From: Ignavibacteriales bacterium
GTDB taxonomy: Bacteria; Bacteroidota; Ignavibacteria; Ignavibacteriales; SURF-24
Length of the DNA: 54,468 bases
Assembly (NCBI GenBank): GCA_003599415.1
Contig: QZKB01000140.1
Location: 1-54,468, forward strand
Direction: 5' to 3'
The notes beneath the pieces were generated by a model. That model had not been told where the DNA came from, searched no databases, and was given only the letters and a program-made list of their open reading frames with translations. This document shows, one piece after another, positions 41,280-50,085 of the stretch. The translations under genes and the position numbers were made by a program. How positions within the stretch are numbered: position 1 is the first letter of the stretch; every line of letters starts with the position of its first letter.

Positions 41280-44200
41280 TTATTTCATCAGAATTAGTTT
41301 CTTTGTTTCTGTATAGTTACCTGAATGTAACTTATAGAAGTATATTCCGCTTGGTAAACCACTTCCATTAAATTCCACTTCATAACTTCCGGCAGTTTTT
41401 TCTTCATTAACAATTGTGGCTACTTCTTTACCAAGCACATCATAAACTCTAAGCGAGACTAATCCTGCTTGAGGAATTTCATATCTTATTTTTGTAGTTG
41501 GATTAAATGGATTTGGATAATTCTGGGAGAGATTAAATGTAATTGGAATATCTTTACCTGGAATTATTTCAGAAGTATCTGTAGTATGTAAAATTATTCC
41601 ACCATTGCCAACTATCCAACCGTTTTTATTATCAGCAAAAGTTATATCATTGAAATTTGTTTTTACGTCGAGTGGTTGTGAAATCCAATTTTCTCCAGCA
41701 TCAGTAGTTCTAATAATTTTACCATTTATACCAACAATAATTCCATTATCTTTATCTGAAAAACATACTGCTAGGGGATTGACTTTACTTGTCTCAAAAG
41801 TCGACCAGGTTTGTCCTCCGTTTGTAGTATGAAGAATTAATCCATTGTAACCAGTATTGCCTATTATTGTGCCATTATTAAAATCTGTAAAGTATACGTC
41901 CCGTAAATAGTACAATGAATTTAATTGTTGCGTATCCCAGTTAATTCCACTATCACTTGTTTTTAATATTCTACCATACCAGCCAACGACTATTCCATTA
42001 TTATAGTTAGGAAAACTGATTCCAAATAAATATTGATAATCAAAACGCTGCGTTTCCCAGTTTATTCCACTGTCAGTAGTCTTTAGTATAACCCCATCTC
42101 CAATAACAATATAATTATTAATATCAATAAGCTGAACATTAAATAAATTGTAATAACTACCAATTGATAAAGATGCCCAATTATTTCCTCCATCTGTTGT
42201 TTTAAGGATTATGCCATTTTCGCCAACAACTATTCCATTATTAGAATCAATAAATGAAACACCATTTAATTTATTTGTTGTTCCGCTTGATTGTGAATGC
42301 CATGTAGTACCACTATTAGTCGTGTGGAGAATAGTCCCTTCTGTTCCCACAATAGTTCCATTATTATTATCAGTAAAAGAAACTGCCATAAGATCTTTGG
42401 TGGTACCACTATTTTGTAACACCCAGTGGTCTCCTTCAAAAACAGGTGGAGGTACTATTGTAGTGTCCCCATACACTATACCATTTTTTTGTGTCCCAAC
42501 TAAATAAATTGAATCTTGATTAATTATTGATGTATAAATACTTGAATTCCAGTTATAAGTTTTTATAATTCCAATATTAGGAAGAATTGTGGTCTCAAAA
42601 CCTACAGCACCATGATAACGAAAATAATTAGAATAATACTGAGCTGTATCAGAAATACCGAATAATTCAGTTGGCTGTAAAATTCTGCATATCGTAGTAA
42701 ATCCCAGGTATATGCAAGTATCCCTTTTTAGGTAATCTTCATAATAGGATTGCGAAAGATCATTTATATAAAAATTGCCATCCATATAAGCCCAGTATTC
42801 TTTTCCAATACTGATGCTATCCGGATAATAAATTGTGTTTGTAACCTCTCTAAAACCATTACTTAAAGTATCTGTAATTTCTTTTACTACTGCATAATAA
42901 TAGTATTCTCTTGTTGAACCAGCTTTATAATACCACTTATTACCTATTGACAATGGGAACGAGGCTTTTGGAGCATTCTTGGTTTTAAAATATAACACCG
43001 GTGACCAATAGATTTTCCCATCAATATTATTATTTCCTACACGCCAAAAATAGCGAGTATCATAAGTTAAAGTAACGAAATGAGAAGTATCTGAAATGTT
43101 TTCCTTTTCAACGACAATATTATGAAATAAAGAATCTTTTGAGATTTGTAATCTATAACCGGTATTACCAGCAGTACGGGACCATTGCAATTTGAGGGTA
43201 ATTGTGGTTAACAATGATTGATTATCAGGATTGACTGGTCTTGGAGTTTTTGCAAGAGTTGTGATATTCCAAATGTCAGACCATGAACCATAAGTATTAT
43301 TTAAATTAGCTCTTACTCGCCAATAGTACTTAGTACTATCTTTTAGATTATTTATTTCTATATTATTATTTGAAGTAGATTTAGCAATAAACAAATTATT
43401 GAAATAATAATCTGTAGCAATTTGAATTTGAAAGTAATTAGAAACTAAAGTAACATCATCCCAATAAAAAGTTGTATTTAGTGAAACATCTATACTACTA
43501 TAAGAGGGGGAAATTAAAGTTGGAATTCCATTTGTAGTAGTAAAATGCCAAGTTTCACTCCAGGGCGAAAATAAATTCCCAAATTTTTCGCAAACTCTCC
43601 AGTAATAAACAGTATTCAATTCAAGTGCTTTAATCTGAAACAATGTACTGTTTACTAAAGTATCCAACAATAATTTATTGAATTGTTGATCTTCTGCTAT
43701 TTGAATTCTAAATGGATTGCCCGTAGTTACTGAATTCCATTGAAGTGAATAAATAAGAGGTATTCCGGTATTTTGGTTAGGTGGATTGGAAAGCGTTGGT
43801 GCTGACAAACCTCCATCTGTTGTTTTATATAATGCTCCCATGGTGCTTAAAGCAAATGAAACAAGTGGATTTAAAGAAATAACTTTATACAAATCGGTCA
43901 ATGGTGTAAAAGACTGCTGTAACCAATTTGAACCGGAAGTCGTAGATTTTAATATAGTCTGATAACCAACAGCCCAGATAGTATTCTCATCGGGTACTGA
44001 AATATCATTTATTCTCGGGTTATAGTTTTGAAAAACCTTAAACCAATTGTTTCCGCCATCGCTTGTTTTAAAAATTCTGCTAAAATTTCCATCATAGATG
44101 TAACCAACATTCTTATTTAAAAATTTAATTTTCTTCGCAATAAATAAATCAGCAAAATTATTTATAGGGGACCAATTATTTCCTTCATCTGTGGTTTTTA

Positions 44201-44735
44201 CAATTTTTTCTCCAACAAGATAACCTACATTCTCATCGCAAAAACCAAAATCATATTGGTATCCCGTTCCATTCGAAGGTATTTTTGTCCATGAGATTCC
44301 TTGGTCAGATGATTTATAAATATCATTCCCTTCCCGTTGGCAAATAAACAGATTCCCTCCTGGTGCAGCATATATTGTTCTAAGTTCGGACTGATCACCA
44401 ACATTGCCAACTGACCAGGAGTTACCTTTATCAGTAGATTTTATTATAGTTCCTTTTTTCCCGACCCCAAAACAAACATTATTATTATAATATATTAAAT
44501 GAGAAATTACATTATTAAGATCAGGTATATTTATAGTGGTCCAGGAATATCCTCCATCATTTGTTTTATAGATTTTTGCATTTACAGCACCTGATGCCAG
44601 GCCATTTAGTGAATCACTAAAAGCTATACTTGTAATTTCTTGTTCAAACTGATAAATGAAATTCCATCCACTTTGTGGAAAAATATTATTTAATAAAAAA
44701 ATTAAGTTAGCGAGAACATAAAATATTTTTTTCAT
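41280..44735 (-). CDS. Large secreted T9SS protein with two YCF48-like propellers and Fn3 domains
   Basis: This 1151-residue protein has a signal peptide (MKKIFYVLANLIFLL to I-F-P-Q). A propeller of YCF48/BNR-type units (about 25-310) has repeated K-T/S-T-x-x-G-x-x-W. About three Fn3-like segments (310-605) each have a Y-Y/F-W-R-V motif. A domain beginning F-P-L-S-I-G-N-K-W-Y-Y (about 610-790) precedes a second YCF48-like propeller (about 800-1060; I-L-K-T-T-D-G-G-N-N-W). The T9SS type A domain closes it (LSQNYPNPFNPTTKIRYEI, ending K-K-L-I-L-M-K). It lies opposite in strand to the surrounding polysaccharide genes. A role as a cell-surface protein is likely from its sorting domain; ligand unknown. 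Confidence 0.92.
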   Translation of the reverse strand: MKKIFYVLANLIFLLNNIFPQSGWNFIYQFEQEITSIAFSDSLNGLASGAVNAKIYKTNDGGYSWTTINIPDLNNVISHLIYYNNNVCFGVGKKGTIIKSTDKGNSWSVGNVGDQSELRTIYAAPGGNLFICQREGNDIYKSSDQGISWTKIPSNGTGYQYDFGFCDENVGYLVGEKIVKTTDEGNNWSPINNFADLFIAKKIKFLNKNVGYIYDGNFSRIFKTSDGGNNWFKVFQNYNPRINDISVPDENTIWAVGYQTILKSTTSGSNWLQQSFTPLTDLYKVISLNPLVSFALSTMGALYKTTDGGLSAPTLSNPPNQNTGIPLIYSLQWNSVTTGNPFRIQIAEDQQFNKLLLDTLVNSTLFQIKALELNTVYYWRVCEKFGNLFSPWSETWHFTTTNGIPTLISPSYSSIDVSLNTTFYWDDVTLVSNYFQIQIATDYYFNNLFIAKSTSNNNIEINNLKDSTKYYWRVRANLNNTYGSWSDIWNITTLAKTPRPVNPDNQSLLTTITLKLQWSRTAGNTGYRLQISKDSLFHNIVVEKENISDTSHFVTLTYDTRYFWRVGNNNIDGKIYWSPVLYFKTKNAPKASFPLSIGNKWYYKAGSTREYYYYAVVKEITDTLSNGFREVTNTIYYPDSISIGKEYWAYMDGNFYINDLSQSYYEDYLKRDTCIYLGFTTICRILQPTELFGISDTAQYYSNYFRYHGAVGFETTILPNIGIIKTYNWNSSIYTSIINQDSIYLVGTQKNGIVYGDTTIVPPPVFEGDHWVLQNSGTTKDLMAVSFTDNNNGTIVGTEGTILHTTNSGTTWHSQSSGTTNKLNGVSFIDSNNGIVVGENGIILKTTDGGNNWASLSIGSYYNLFNVQLIDINNYIVIGDGVILKTTDSGINWETQRFDYQYLFGISFPNYNNGIVVGWYGRILKTSDSGINWDTQQLNSLYYLRDVYFTDFNNGTIIGNTGYNGLILHTTNGGQTWSTFETSKVNPLAVCFSDKDNGIIVGINGKIIRTTDAGENWISQPLDVKTNFNDITFADNKNGWIVGNGGIILHTTDTSEIIPGKDIPITFNLSQNYPNPFNPTTKIRYEIPQAGLVSLRVYDVLGKEVATIVNEEKTAGSYEVEFNGSGLPSGIYFYKLHSGNYTETKKLILMK

Positions 44736-44959
44736 AAAAAATTCATTAAAATTATTTCTGTAGTAAAAGTCTTTCGTAAATAAATTGCCATCAGATTTAA
44801 GCTTACAAAATAAATTCCGCTTGGCAGGGAAGAGGTGGAGAATTCGTTCTGATAGCTTCCGGTTGGTATTTCTTGGAAAATAGGATTTACAACCTTTTCG
44901 CTAATCACACGATAAGGTTTTTTACTCATTACCTTGTTAAGAGTGAATATGTATTTCAT
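44732..44959 (-). pseudogene. Decayed T9SS sorting-domain remnant
   Basis: A 75-codon frame contains G-S-Y-Q-N-E-F-S-T-S-S-L-P-S-G-I-Y-F-V-S-L, the second half of a T9SS type A sorting domain, without any cargo part. After V-S-L the frame is wrong: shifting by one base (around 44795) reads on as K-S-D-G-N-L-F-T-K-D-F, the expected end of the domain, so a base seems lost in an A run. The fragment overlaps the ATG of the intact gene at 44735 (ATGA). It is the leftover 3' end of another T9SS gene, not a functional gene. Confidence 0.7.
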
Positions 44960-45299
44960 AATTACCCCGCTCTGTTAAATCTTGTGTTCAATATAACAAT
45001 TAATCCCTTGAAGGAAAATATCGTTTGCTTTGTTAAAGCATTATAGAAACCACCCGGAACCCACAATAATTTTGCCATTCATTTTATTTTGTTTATCGGT
45101 TGAAAAGATTAGAGTTCATCTCAATGCTACGAAAATTATTCGCCTGGTAAGAAATATTTTCAGAGAGTTAATTCCTAAAACTGAAGATGTTACTTAATAT
45201 TCAAGTAGTTTTAATTTCCACTGAAAACAGACTTAATTAAATCCTTTTTTATTCTTATTTTTACTATCCAAAAAAATATCAGAGAATAATGGGTTATTT
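44960..45299. other. 340-bp intergenic region without recognised genes
   Basis: AT-rich sequence between the sorting-domain remnant and the next glycosyltransferase. Short frames exist, for example one ending near 45199, but none resembles a known protein or has a ribosome site. It may hold more of the decayed T9SS gene on the minus strand, but I cannot show it. Confidence 0.5.
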
Positions 45300-46085
45300 A
45301 TGCCGGATGTTTCCCTTATAATTATTAGCTGGAAAATGCGCGATTTTGTAGAAAGACTTCTTACAAGTTTTCAGAAATTTTCTTCGGGTTTTACTTATGA
45401 ATTAATCTTTATTGATAATCGTTCTTGTGATGGGACAGTCGAGATGCTTGAAGAAAAATTTCCCGAAGCTATACTGATAAAAAACAGTGAGAATAAAGGA
45501 GTTGCCCCGGCGAGAAACCAGGGACTAAGAATTGCTAAAGGAAAGTACATTCTTATCCTTGATGCAGATATGGAGATAAAAGAGAATTCAATTTATCAAC
45601 TTTTTGATTTTATGGAAAAGACTCCTGATGCTGGTCTTGTTGGATGTAAATTGACTTTTTCTGATGGAACACTTCAATATACCTGTAAAAGGTTTCCTAA
45701 ACTTTCGGCTTTATTGGCGCGAAGGTTAGAGGGAATTGGATTTGTTAAAAATTCAAGAACTCTAAACGATCACATTATGAAAGAATGGGATCATAATTCA
45801 ATTGCAGAAGTTGATTATGTAATTGGTGCCTGTCAGTTCTTTAGAAGAGAAATGATTAATCTTATCGGTTATTATGATGAGAAGATATTCTACGGTCCTG
45901 AAGATTTAGACTTTTGTCTTCGAATATGGAAAAAGAATTATAAAGTTTTTTATTATCCGTTTACATCAATTGTTCATCACGAGCAAAGGATTACAAAAAA
46001 GAATTTGTTTTCGATGATTTCATTTAAACATCTTGCGGGTATATTTTATATTTTCAAAAAATATAATTACTCAATTAAACGTTAG
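45300..46085 (+). CDS. Family 2 glycosyltransferase
   Basis: This 261-residue GT-A enzyme has V-S-L-I-I-I-S-W, F-I-D-N-R-S-C-D-G, G-V-A-P-A-R-N-Q-G, L-D-A-D-M-E (about 91-96) and E-D-L-D-F-C-L-R (about 201-208). The pattern is close to the GT2 half of the fusion at 50086-52080, so the two are probably related. It is directly before the phosphoglycosyl transferase gene (five bases), suggesting they act on the first sugars of the repeat unit. Confidence 0.9.
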   Translation: MPDVSLIIISWKMRDFVERLLTSFQKFSSGFTYELIFIDNRSCDGTVEMLEEKFPEAILIKNSENKGVAPARNQGLRIAKGKYILILDADMEIKENSIYQLFDFMEKTPDAGLVGCKLTFSDGTLQYTCKRFPKLSALLARRLEGIGFVKNSRTLNDHIMKEWDHNSIAEVDYVIGACQFFRREMINLIGYYDEKIFYGPEDLDFCLRIWKKNYKVFYYPFTSIVHHEQRITKKNLFSMISFKHLAGIFYIFKKYNYSIKR

Positions 46086-46090
46086 TTATT

Positions 46091-47497
46091 TTGCCTAAAA
46101 AAATTGAAATATCACTCTTACTGCTTACCGACTTCCTGATGATCTGCATCAGCTGGTTTGTGTTTTATTACGTCAGGGTGGAAGCGGGACTTGTATCATA
46201 TGTGCTTAAACCTTCTCTGCTGTTGCCGGGATTTGTGATATACTTTTACTGGTTCCTTATTTTCATTTTTGTGGGGATGTACAGAACATGGTTTGCTCTT
46301 TCCCGCTTTGATGAACTATCGACTTTATTTAAAGCTTCATTCTTTGGGGTCTTTATTCTGTTTGTTCTTATCTTTGCAGATGATATGGCTAAACCTGATG
46401 CGACTGCTAAAAGCCGTTTTTTAATTTTTATTTACTGGGGATTGTTTTTATTCTGCGTAGGAACCGGCAGATTATTTATCCGCGCTTTGCAGCGTCAGTT
46501 ATTAATTAAAGGATACGGCAGGAAGAATGCATTGATTGTGGGATTTAATCCCCGTGCTACTAACTTACACGACCAGATACTTTATTATAAAGCTTTAGGT
46601 CTTGATGTTGTTGGGTACATTTCTACGAATGGGTTTACTAAAAAAGAAAGTTATAAAAATGTAACTGTTGTTGGTAAGGTAAATGAACTTGATGTTAAAA
46701 TTGATGAATTGAACGTAAGGGAAATAATTATAGCGCTTGAGAAAAACCAGGAAGATATTATTCTTGATGTTATTTCAAAATGCGATTCTAAAAATGTCTC
46801 AATTAAAGTTGTAGCAGATTTGTATGAAATAATCAGCGGGCAGGCTCGTACATCATTGATTTATGGCTTTCCTCTGATTGATATTAATCCTCAGTTAATG
46901 CCTGAATGGGAAAAGAAGATTAAGAGATTAATGGATATCTTAATTTCTCTGATAATTTTATTAATAACCTTTCCTGTTACTTTATTAACCTCACTTGCTA
47001 TTAAGATGGAAAGCAAAGGGCCGGTTTTCTATAAACAAAAAAGATCGGGAATGGGTGGGAAGGAATTTAGTATAATAAAATTCCGCTCAATGAAACAGGA
47101 CGCTGAGAAACTTACAGGACCTGTCTGGTCTCAAAAGAATGATCCAAGAATTACAAGAGTAGGAAGGTTTATCCGCAAAGTAAGGATTGATGAAATTCCT
47201 CAGATGTTTAATATTCTGAAAGGTGAGATGAGTCTTGTTGGACCAAGACCGGAACGCCCATTCTTTGTTGAGAAATTAGCAGAGGAAATTCCTCTTTATA
47301 AAAAGAGATTAAAAGTACGGCCCGGTGTAACCGGATGGGCACAGGTTAAACATAAGTATGATGAAAATATTGAAGACGTAAAAACCAAGCTTCGTTACGA
47401 TCTTTTTTATATTGAAAATATGTCGTTAAGAATGGACTTGAAAATAATATTTCGAACAGTTTTTGTTGTTCTTTTTGGCAAAGGACATTTTGAATAA
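46091..47497 (+). CDS. Undecaprenyl-phosphate sugar phosphotransferase (WbaP/WcaJ-like)
   Basis: This 468-residue polyprenyl phosphoglycosyl transferase starts the glycan on the lipid carrier. N-terminal membrane helices (about 10-130) and a CoA-binding-like middle region (about 150-260) precede the bacterial sugar transferase domain, which begins K-R-L-M-D-I-L-I-S-L. Conserved parts are P-V-F-Y-K-Q-K-R-S-G, I-I-K-F-R-S-M-K-Q-D-A-E, and the catalytic Asp-Glu in R-I-D-E-I-P-Q (about 367-368). M-S-L-V-G-P-R-P-E-R-P and R-P-G-V-T-G-W-A-Q are also intact. All key residues are present, unlike in the related fusion at 50086-52080. The start is TTG 46091. Confidence 0.93.
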   Translation: MPKKIEISLLLLTDFLMICISWFVFYYVRVEAGLVSYVLKPSLLLPGFVIYFYWFLIFIFVGMYRTWFALSRFDELSTLFKASFFGVFILFVLIFADDMAKPDATAKSRFLIFIYWGLFLFCVGTGRLFIRALQRQLLIKGYGRKNALIVGFNPRATNLHDQILYYKALGLDVVGYISTNGFTKKESYKNVTVVGKVNELDVKIDELNVREIIIALEKNQEDIILDVISKCDSKNVSIKVVADLYEIISGQARTSLIYGFPLIDINPQLMPEWEKKIKRLMDILISLIILLITFPVTLLTSLAIKMESKGPVFYKQKRSGMGGKEFSIIKFRSMKQDAEKLTGPVWSQKNDPRITRVGRFIRKVRIDEIPQMFNILKGEMSLVGPRPERPFFVEKLAEEIPLYKKRLKVRPGVTGWAQVKHKYDENIEDVKTKLRYDLFYIENMSLRMDLKIIFRTVFVVLFGKGHFE

Positions 47498-47535
47498 AGG
47501 AATAGAACGTTGACCATTGTTTGATTTATTAGTGA

Positions 47536-48085
47536 ACTCATTAATTTGTCATTCGTTGTCATCAGGTAGTCATTAAGTTGTATATATCAATATTATTTGG
47601 AGGCTTTATGAATTTGGAAGAACTTCAGGTTTATCAGAAAGCTATGGACATTGGTGAGCAAATTTGGAAGATTGTGATACAATGGGATTATTTTTCTAAA
47701 GATACAGTTGGGAAACAGCTTGTTAAGGCAATTGATTCTGTTGCTGCAAATTTGTCGGAAGGATTTGGCAGGTACTTCTATAAAGAAGAAAAACAGTTCT
47801 GTTATTATTCAAGAGGATCATTATTTGAAAGTAAAACCTGGATCACAAAAGCCCATAATAGAAATTTAATTGAAGATGTAATTTTTGAAAATATGGTTAA
47901 AGAGATAAATCGGATTGGCGTTAAACTGAATAACTATATTAATTCGATTGGTAAGAAAAAGGATAAACAATATAATGACAGCGAAGCAAATGACGACGGA
48001 GCCGAATGACTAATAATGACAGCCAAATGACAGCGAAGCCAAATGACAATTAACAAATACTTTAATCAAAAATCTTTAATGACAG
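47536..48085 (+). mobile_element. Four-helix-bundle (IVS) cassette with flanking GTCATT/AATGAC repeats
   Basis: Upstream of the small gene lie GTCATT/GTCATC units (47548-47553, 47558-47563, 47569-47574). Downstream are seven AATGAC units (starting 47974, 47989, 48005, 48015, 48026, 48042, 48078) separated by short A/G-rich spacers such as AGCGAAGCA. Since AATGAC does not occur in such density elsewhere and its complement GTCATT is on the other side, the units act as inverted arms of a small cassette. No transposase is encoded; spread of such four-helix-bundle cassettes is unexplained. The limits given are the outermost repeats seen. Confidence 0.6.
47608..48009 (+). CDS. Four-helix bundle protein (23S rRNA intervening-sequence type)
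   Basis: This 133-residue protein of PF05635 (S23/IVS-encoded) starts at ATG 47608, preceded by GGAGG; an in-frame TTG at 47578 is less likely. Typical parts are Y-Q-K-A-M-D-I, A-A-N-L-S-E-G-F-G-R and G-S-L-F-E-S-K-T-W. Family members are compact four-helix bundles found in 23S rRNA intervening sequences and as scattered small cassettes; the biochemical role is unknown. The last about 15 residues (N-D-S-E-A-N-D-D-G-A-E) are encoded by the flanking AATGAC repeats. It interrupts the polysaccharide locus. Confidence 0.88.
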   Translation: MNLEELQVYQKAMDIGEQIWKIVIQWDYFSKDTVGKQLVKAIDSVAANLSEGFGRYFYKEEKQFCYYSRGSLFESKTWITKAHNRNLIEDVIFENMVKEINRIGVKLNNYINSIGKKKDKQYNDSEANDDGAE

Positions 48086-48130
48086 TTAAAATAATAGTAT
48101 AAATAAACTTATATTTTCCCGGAGTATGTT

Positions 48131-49234
48131 ATGAAAATTCCAATGGTCGATCTTAAAACTCAATATGAAACTATAAAAGATGAGGTTAATTCAGCTGTTA
48201 AAGAAGTAATTGAATCAACACAGTTTATTCTTGGTAAAAAAGTTAGTGAGTTTGAAAAAAATTGTGCGGAATATCTCGGAGTAAAACATGCAATTGCATG
48301 CGCTAGCGGAACAGATGCATTGCAAATTGCTATGATGGCATTGGATATTAAACCTGGTGACGAAGTTATTACAACTCCTTTTACGTTTGTTGCCACTGCA
48401 GAAACTATTGCCATTATCGGTGCTGTTCCTGTTTATGTTGATATAGACGAAAAAACATATAATATCGATCCTTTAAAAATTGAAGCAGCTATAACTCCCA
48501 AAACAAAAGCAATAATTCCGGTTCATCTGTACGGTCAGTCTGCAGATATGGATTCTATCATGGCTATTGCAAGAAAACATAATCTTTACGTAATTGAAGA
48601 TGCTGCCCAGTCTTTTGGAACTGATTATAAAGGAAAGAAAGTCTGTGGAATAGGTGACATTGCATGTACAAGTTTCTTCCCAAGTAAAAACCTTGGCGCT
48701 TATGGTGATGGCGGAATGATGTTCACTAATGATGATACGCTAAATCAAAAATTAAGAATGATTGCTGCTCACGGCTCAAAAGAAAGATATGTTCACGAAG
48801 TTCTTGGGGTCAACTCAAGATTGGATACATTACAGGCTGCTATACTTGATGTTAAATTGAAATATATTGACAAATGGAATAAAGCACGGGCAAAGAATGC
48901 TGATCTTTACAGGGAAAAACTAAAAGATGCCAAAGCAGTTACTCCTTATGTCGCTGAATATTCAACTCATATTTATCATCAGTTTACATTAAGAGTAGAA
49001 AACAGAAAAGGGTTAGCGGAACATTTAACCTCCAAAGGAATTCCATCTGCAGTTCATTATCCAATTCCATTGCATCAGCAGCCGGCATTTAAAGATGACA
49101 GCAGAAAATTTGATTTACCTGTTGCAGAGAAAATTGCCAAAGATGTTATTTCTTTACCAATGTTCCCTGAACTTACTGAAGAGCAGATTGATTATATTGC
49201 GAATGCAATAAAAGAATTTGTCGGTACAAAATAA
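48131..49234 (+). CDS. DegT/DnrJ/EryC1/StrS aminotransferase, WbpE/WlbC-like
   Basis: This 367-residue PLP-dependent sugar aminotransferase has the lysine for PLP in F-F-P-S-K-N-L-G-A-Y-G-D-G-G (K186). It also has A-S-G-T-D-A-L-Q-I-A (about 58-67), E-D-A-A-Q-S-F-G (about 156-163) and S-A-V-H-Y-P-I-P-L-H. The sequence is closest by eye to WbpE/WlbC, which aminate UDP-3-keto-N-acetylglucosaminuronate toward 2,3-diacetamido sugars. The other steps (6- and 3-dehydrogenases, acetyltransferase) are not in this window. A CGGAGT ribosome site precedes ATG 48131. The repeat unit may therefore carry an amino sugar. Confidence 0.9.
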   Translation: MKIPMVDLKTQYETIKDEVNSAVKEVIESTQFILGKKVSEFEKNCAEYLGVKHAIACASGTDALQIAMMALDIKPGDEVITTPFTFVATAETIAIIGAVPVYVDIDEKTYNIDPLKIEAAITPKTKAIIPVHLYGQSADMDSIMAIARKHNLYVIEDAAQSFGTDYKGKKVCGIGDIACTSFFPSKNLGAYGDGGMMFTNDDTLNQKLRMIAAHGSKERYVHEVLGVNSRLDTLQAAILDVKLKYIDKWNKARAKNADLYREKLKDAKAVTPYVAEYSTHIYHQFTLRVENRKGLAEHLTSKGIPSAVHYPIPLHQQPAFKDDSRKFDLPVAEKIAKDVISLPMFPELTEEQIDYIANAIKEFVGTK

Positions 49235-49273
49235 ACTTTTTTAATCAACCGTTGTATAAACTGTAAAACATTA

Positions 49274-50005
49274 TTGAGAAACATTGTGAACAGTAAATCC
49301 TTATTAATAATACCAACATATAATGAAATAGATAACCTTCATAAACTGCTTCCTCATTTGCTTGAGACATATGCAGATCTTGATATTCTTATCGTTGATG
49401 ATAATTCACCGGACGGTACAGCAAACTTTGTTAAAAGTGTAATAGCTGCAAATCCAAGAGTGAAGATAATTGAAAGAGCAAGTAAAATGGGGCTGGGAAC
49501 CGCCTACGTCGCAGGTTTTAATTATATGTTAAGCAACGGTTATGAGTATGCATTTCAGATGGACGCAGATTTTTCTCACGATCCTTCTGAAATTGCTAAT
49601 TTCCTTATTACCATTCAGGATTATGATCTTGTTATTGGCAGCAGATATATAAGTGGAGTGAATGTTGTTAACTGGCCGATGCAAAGATTATTGTTAAGTT
49701 ACTTTGCAAATAAGTATACGCGTTTCGTTACCGGAATTCCTGTGGCCGATGCTACCGGAGGATTTAAATGTTTCAGAAGAAAAGTGCTTGAATCAATCGA
49801 CCTCACAAAAATAAAATCAAACGGGTATTCATTCCAGATTGAAATGAATTACAAAGCCTGGAAAGCAGGTTTCAGGATAAAAGAGATTCCGATTGTATTT
49901 GTCGATCGCATTAAAGGAAAATCTAAAATGTCTAAAAAGATTGTCCGCGAAGCAGTCTTTATGGTTTGGAAACTTAGATTAAGAAGTATATTAGGAAAGT
50001 TGTAA
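49274..50005 (+). CDS. Polyprenol-phosphate mannose synthase-like glycosyltransferase
   Basis: This 243-residue GT2 resembles dolichol/polyprenol-phosphate mannosyltransferase (DPM1-like) without membrane helices. Motifs: I-I-P-T-Y-N-E, V-D-D-N-S-P-D-G-T, M-D-A-D-F-S-H-D-P (about 96-104), G-S-R-Y-I-S-G and D-A-T-G-G-F-K. It would transfer a sugar from GDP-mannose (or UDP-glucose) to polyprenyl phosphate, giving a donor for periplasmic glycosylation. The start is TTG 49274 or GTG 49286; both lack a strong ribosome site. Acceptor pathway unknown. Confidence 0.9.
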   Translation: MRNIVNSKSLLIIPTYNEIDNLHKLLPHLLETYADLDILIVDDNSPDGTANFVKSVIAANPRVKIIERASKMGLGTAYVAGFNYMLSNGYEYAFQMDADFSHDPSEIANFLITIQDYDLVIGSRYISGVNVVNWPMQRLLLSYFANKYTRFVTGIPVADATGGFKCFRRKVLESIDLTKIKSNGYSFQIEMNYKAWKAGFRIKEIPIVFVDRIKGKSKMSKKIVREAVFMVWKLRLRSILGKL

Positions 50006-50009
50006 TAGG

Positions 50010-50083
50010 AAAGGCTAAGGAACAGGCGAAGGCTAAGCAAACAAACTACTTAACCTTGGCTTAAGCCTTAGCTTCAGTCTTAA
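50010..50083. repeat. Inverted arrays of AAGGCTAAG-type units, no gene inside
   Basis: Left side: AAGGCTAAG, AGGCGAAGGCTAAG (50014-50039). Right side: CTTAACCTTGG, CTTAAGCCTTAGCTTCAGTCTT (50051-50082), the complement of degenerate AAGGCTAAG units. The arms flank only about 12 bases. The style, short repeated hexa- to nonamers in opposite orientation on each side, matches the arms of the IVS cassette at 47536-48085, though the unit differs. Confidence 0.6.
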
Positions 50084-50085
50084 TT

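Noticed and set aside
45101..45199. Possible coding remnant in the gap before the 45300 glycosyltransferase
   Set aside because: Several frames give short plausible peptides, but none resembles a known family.
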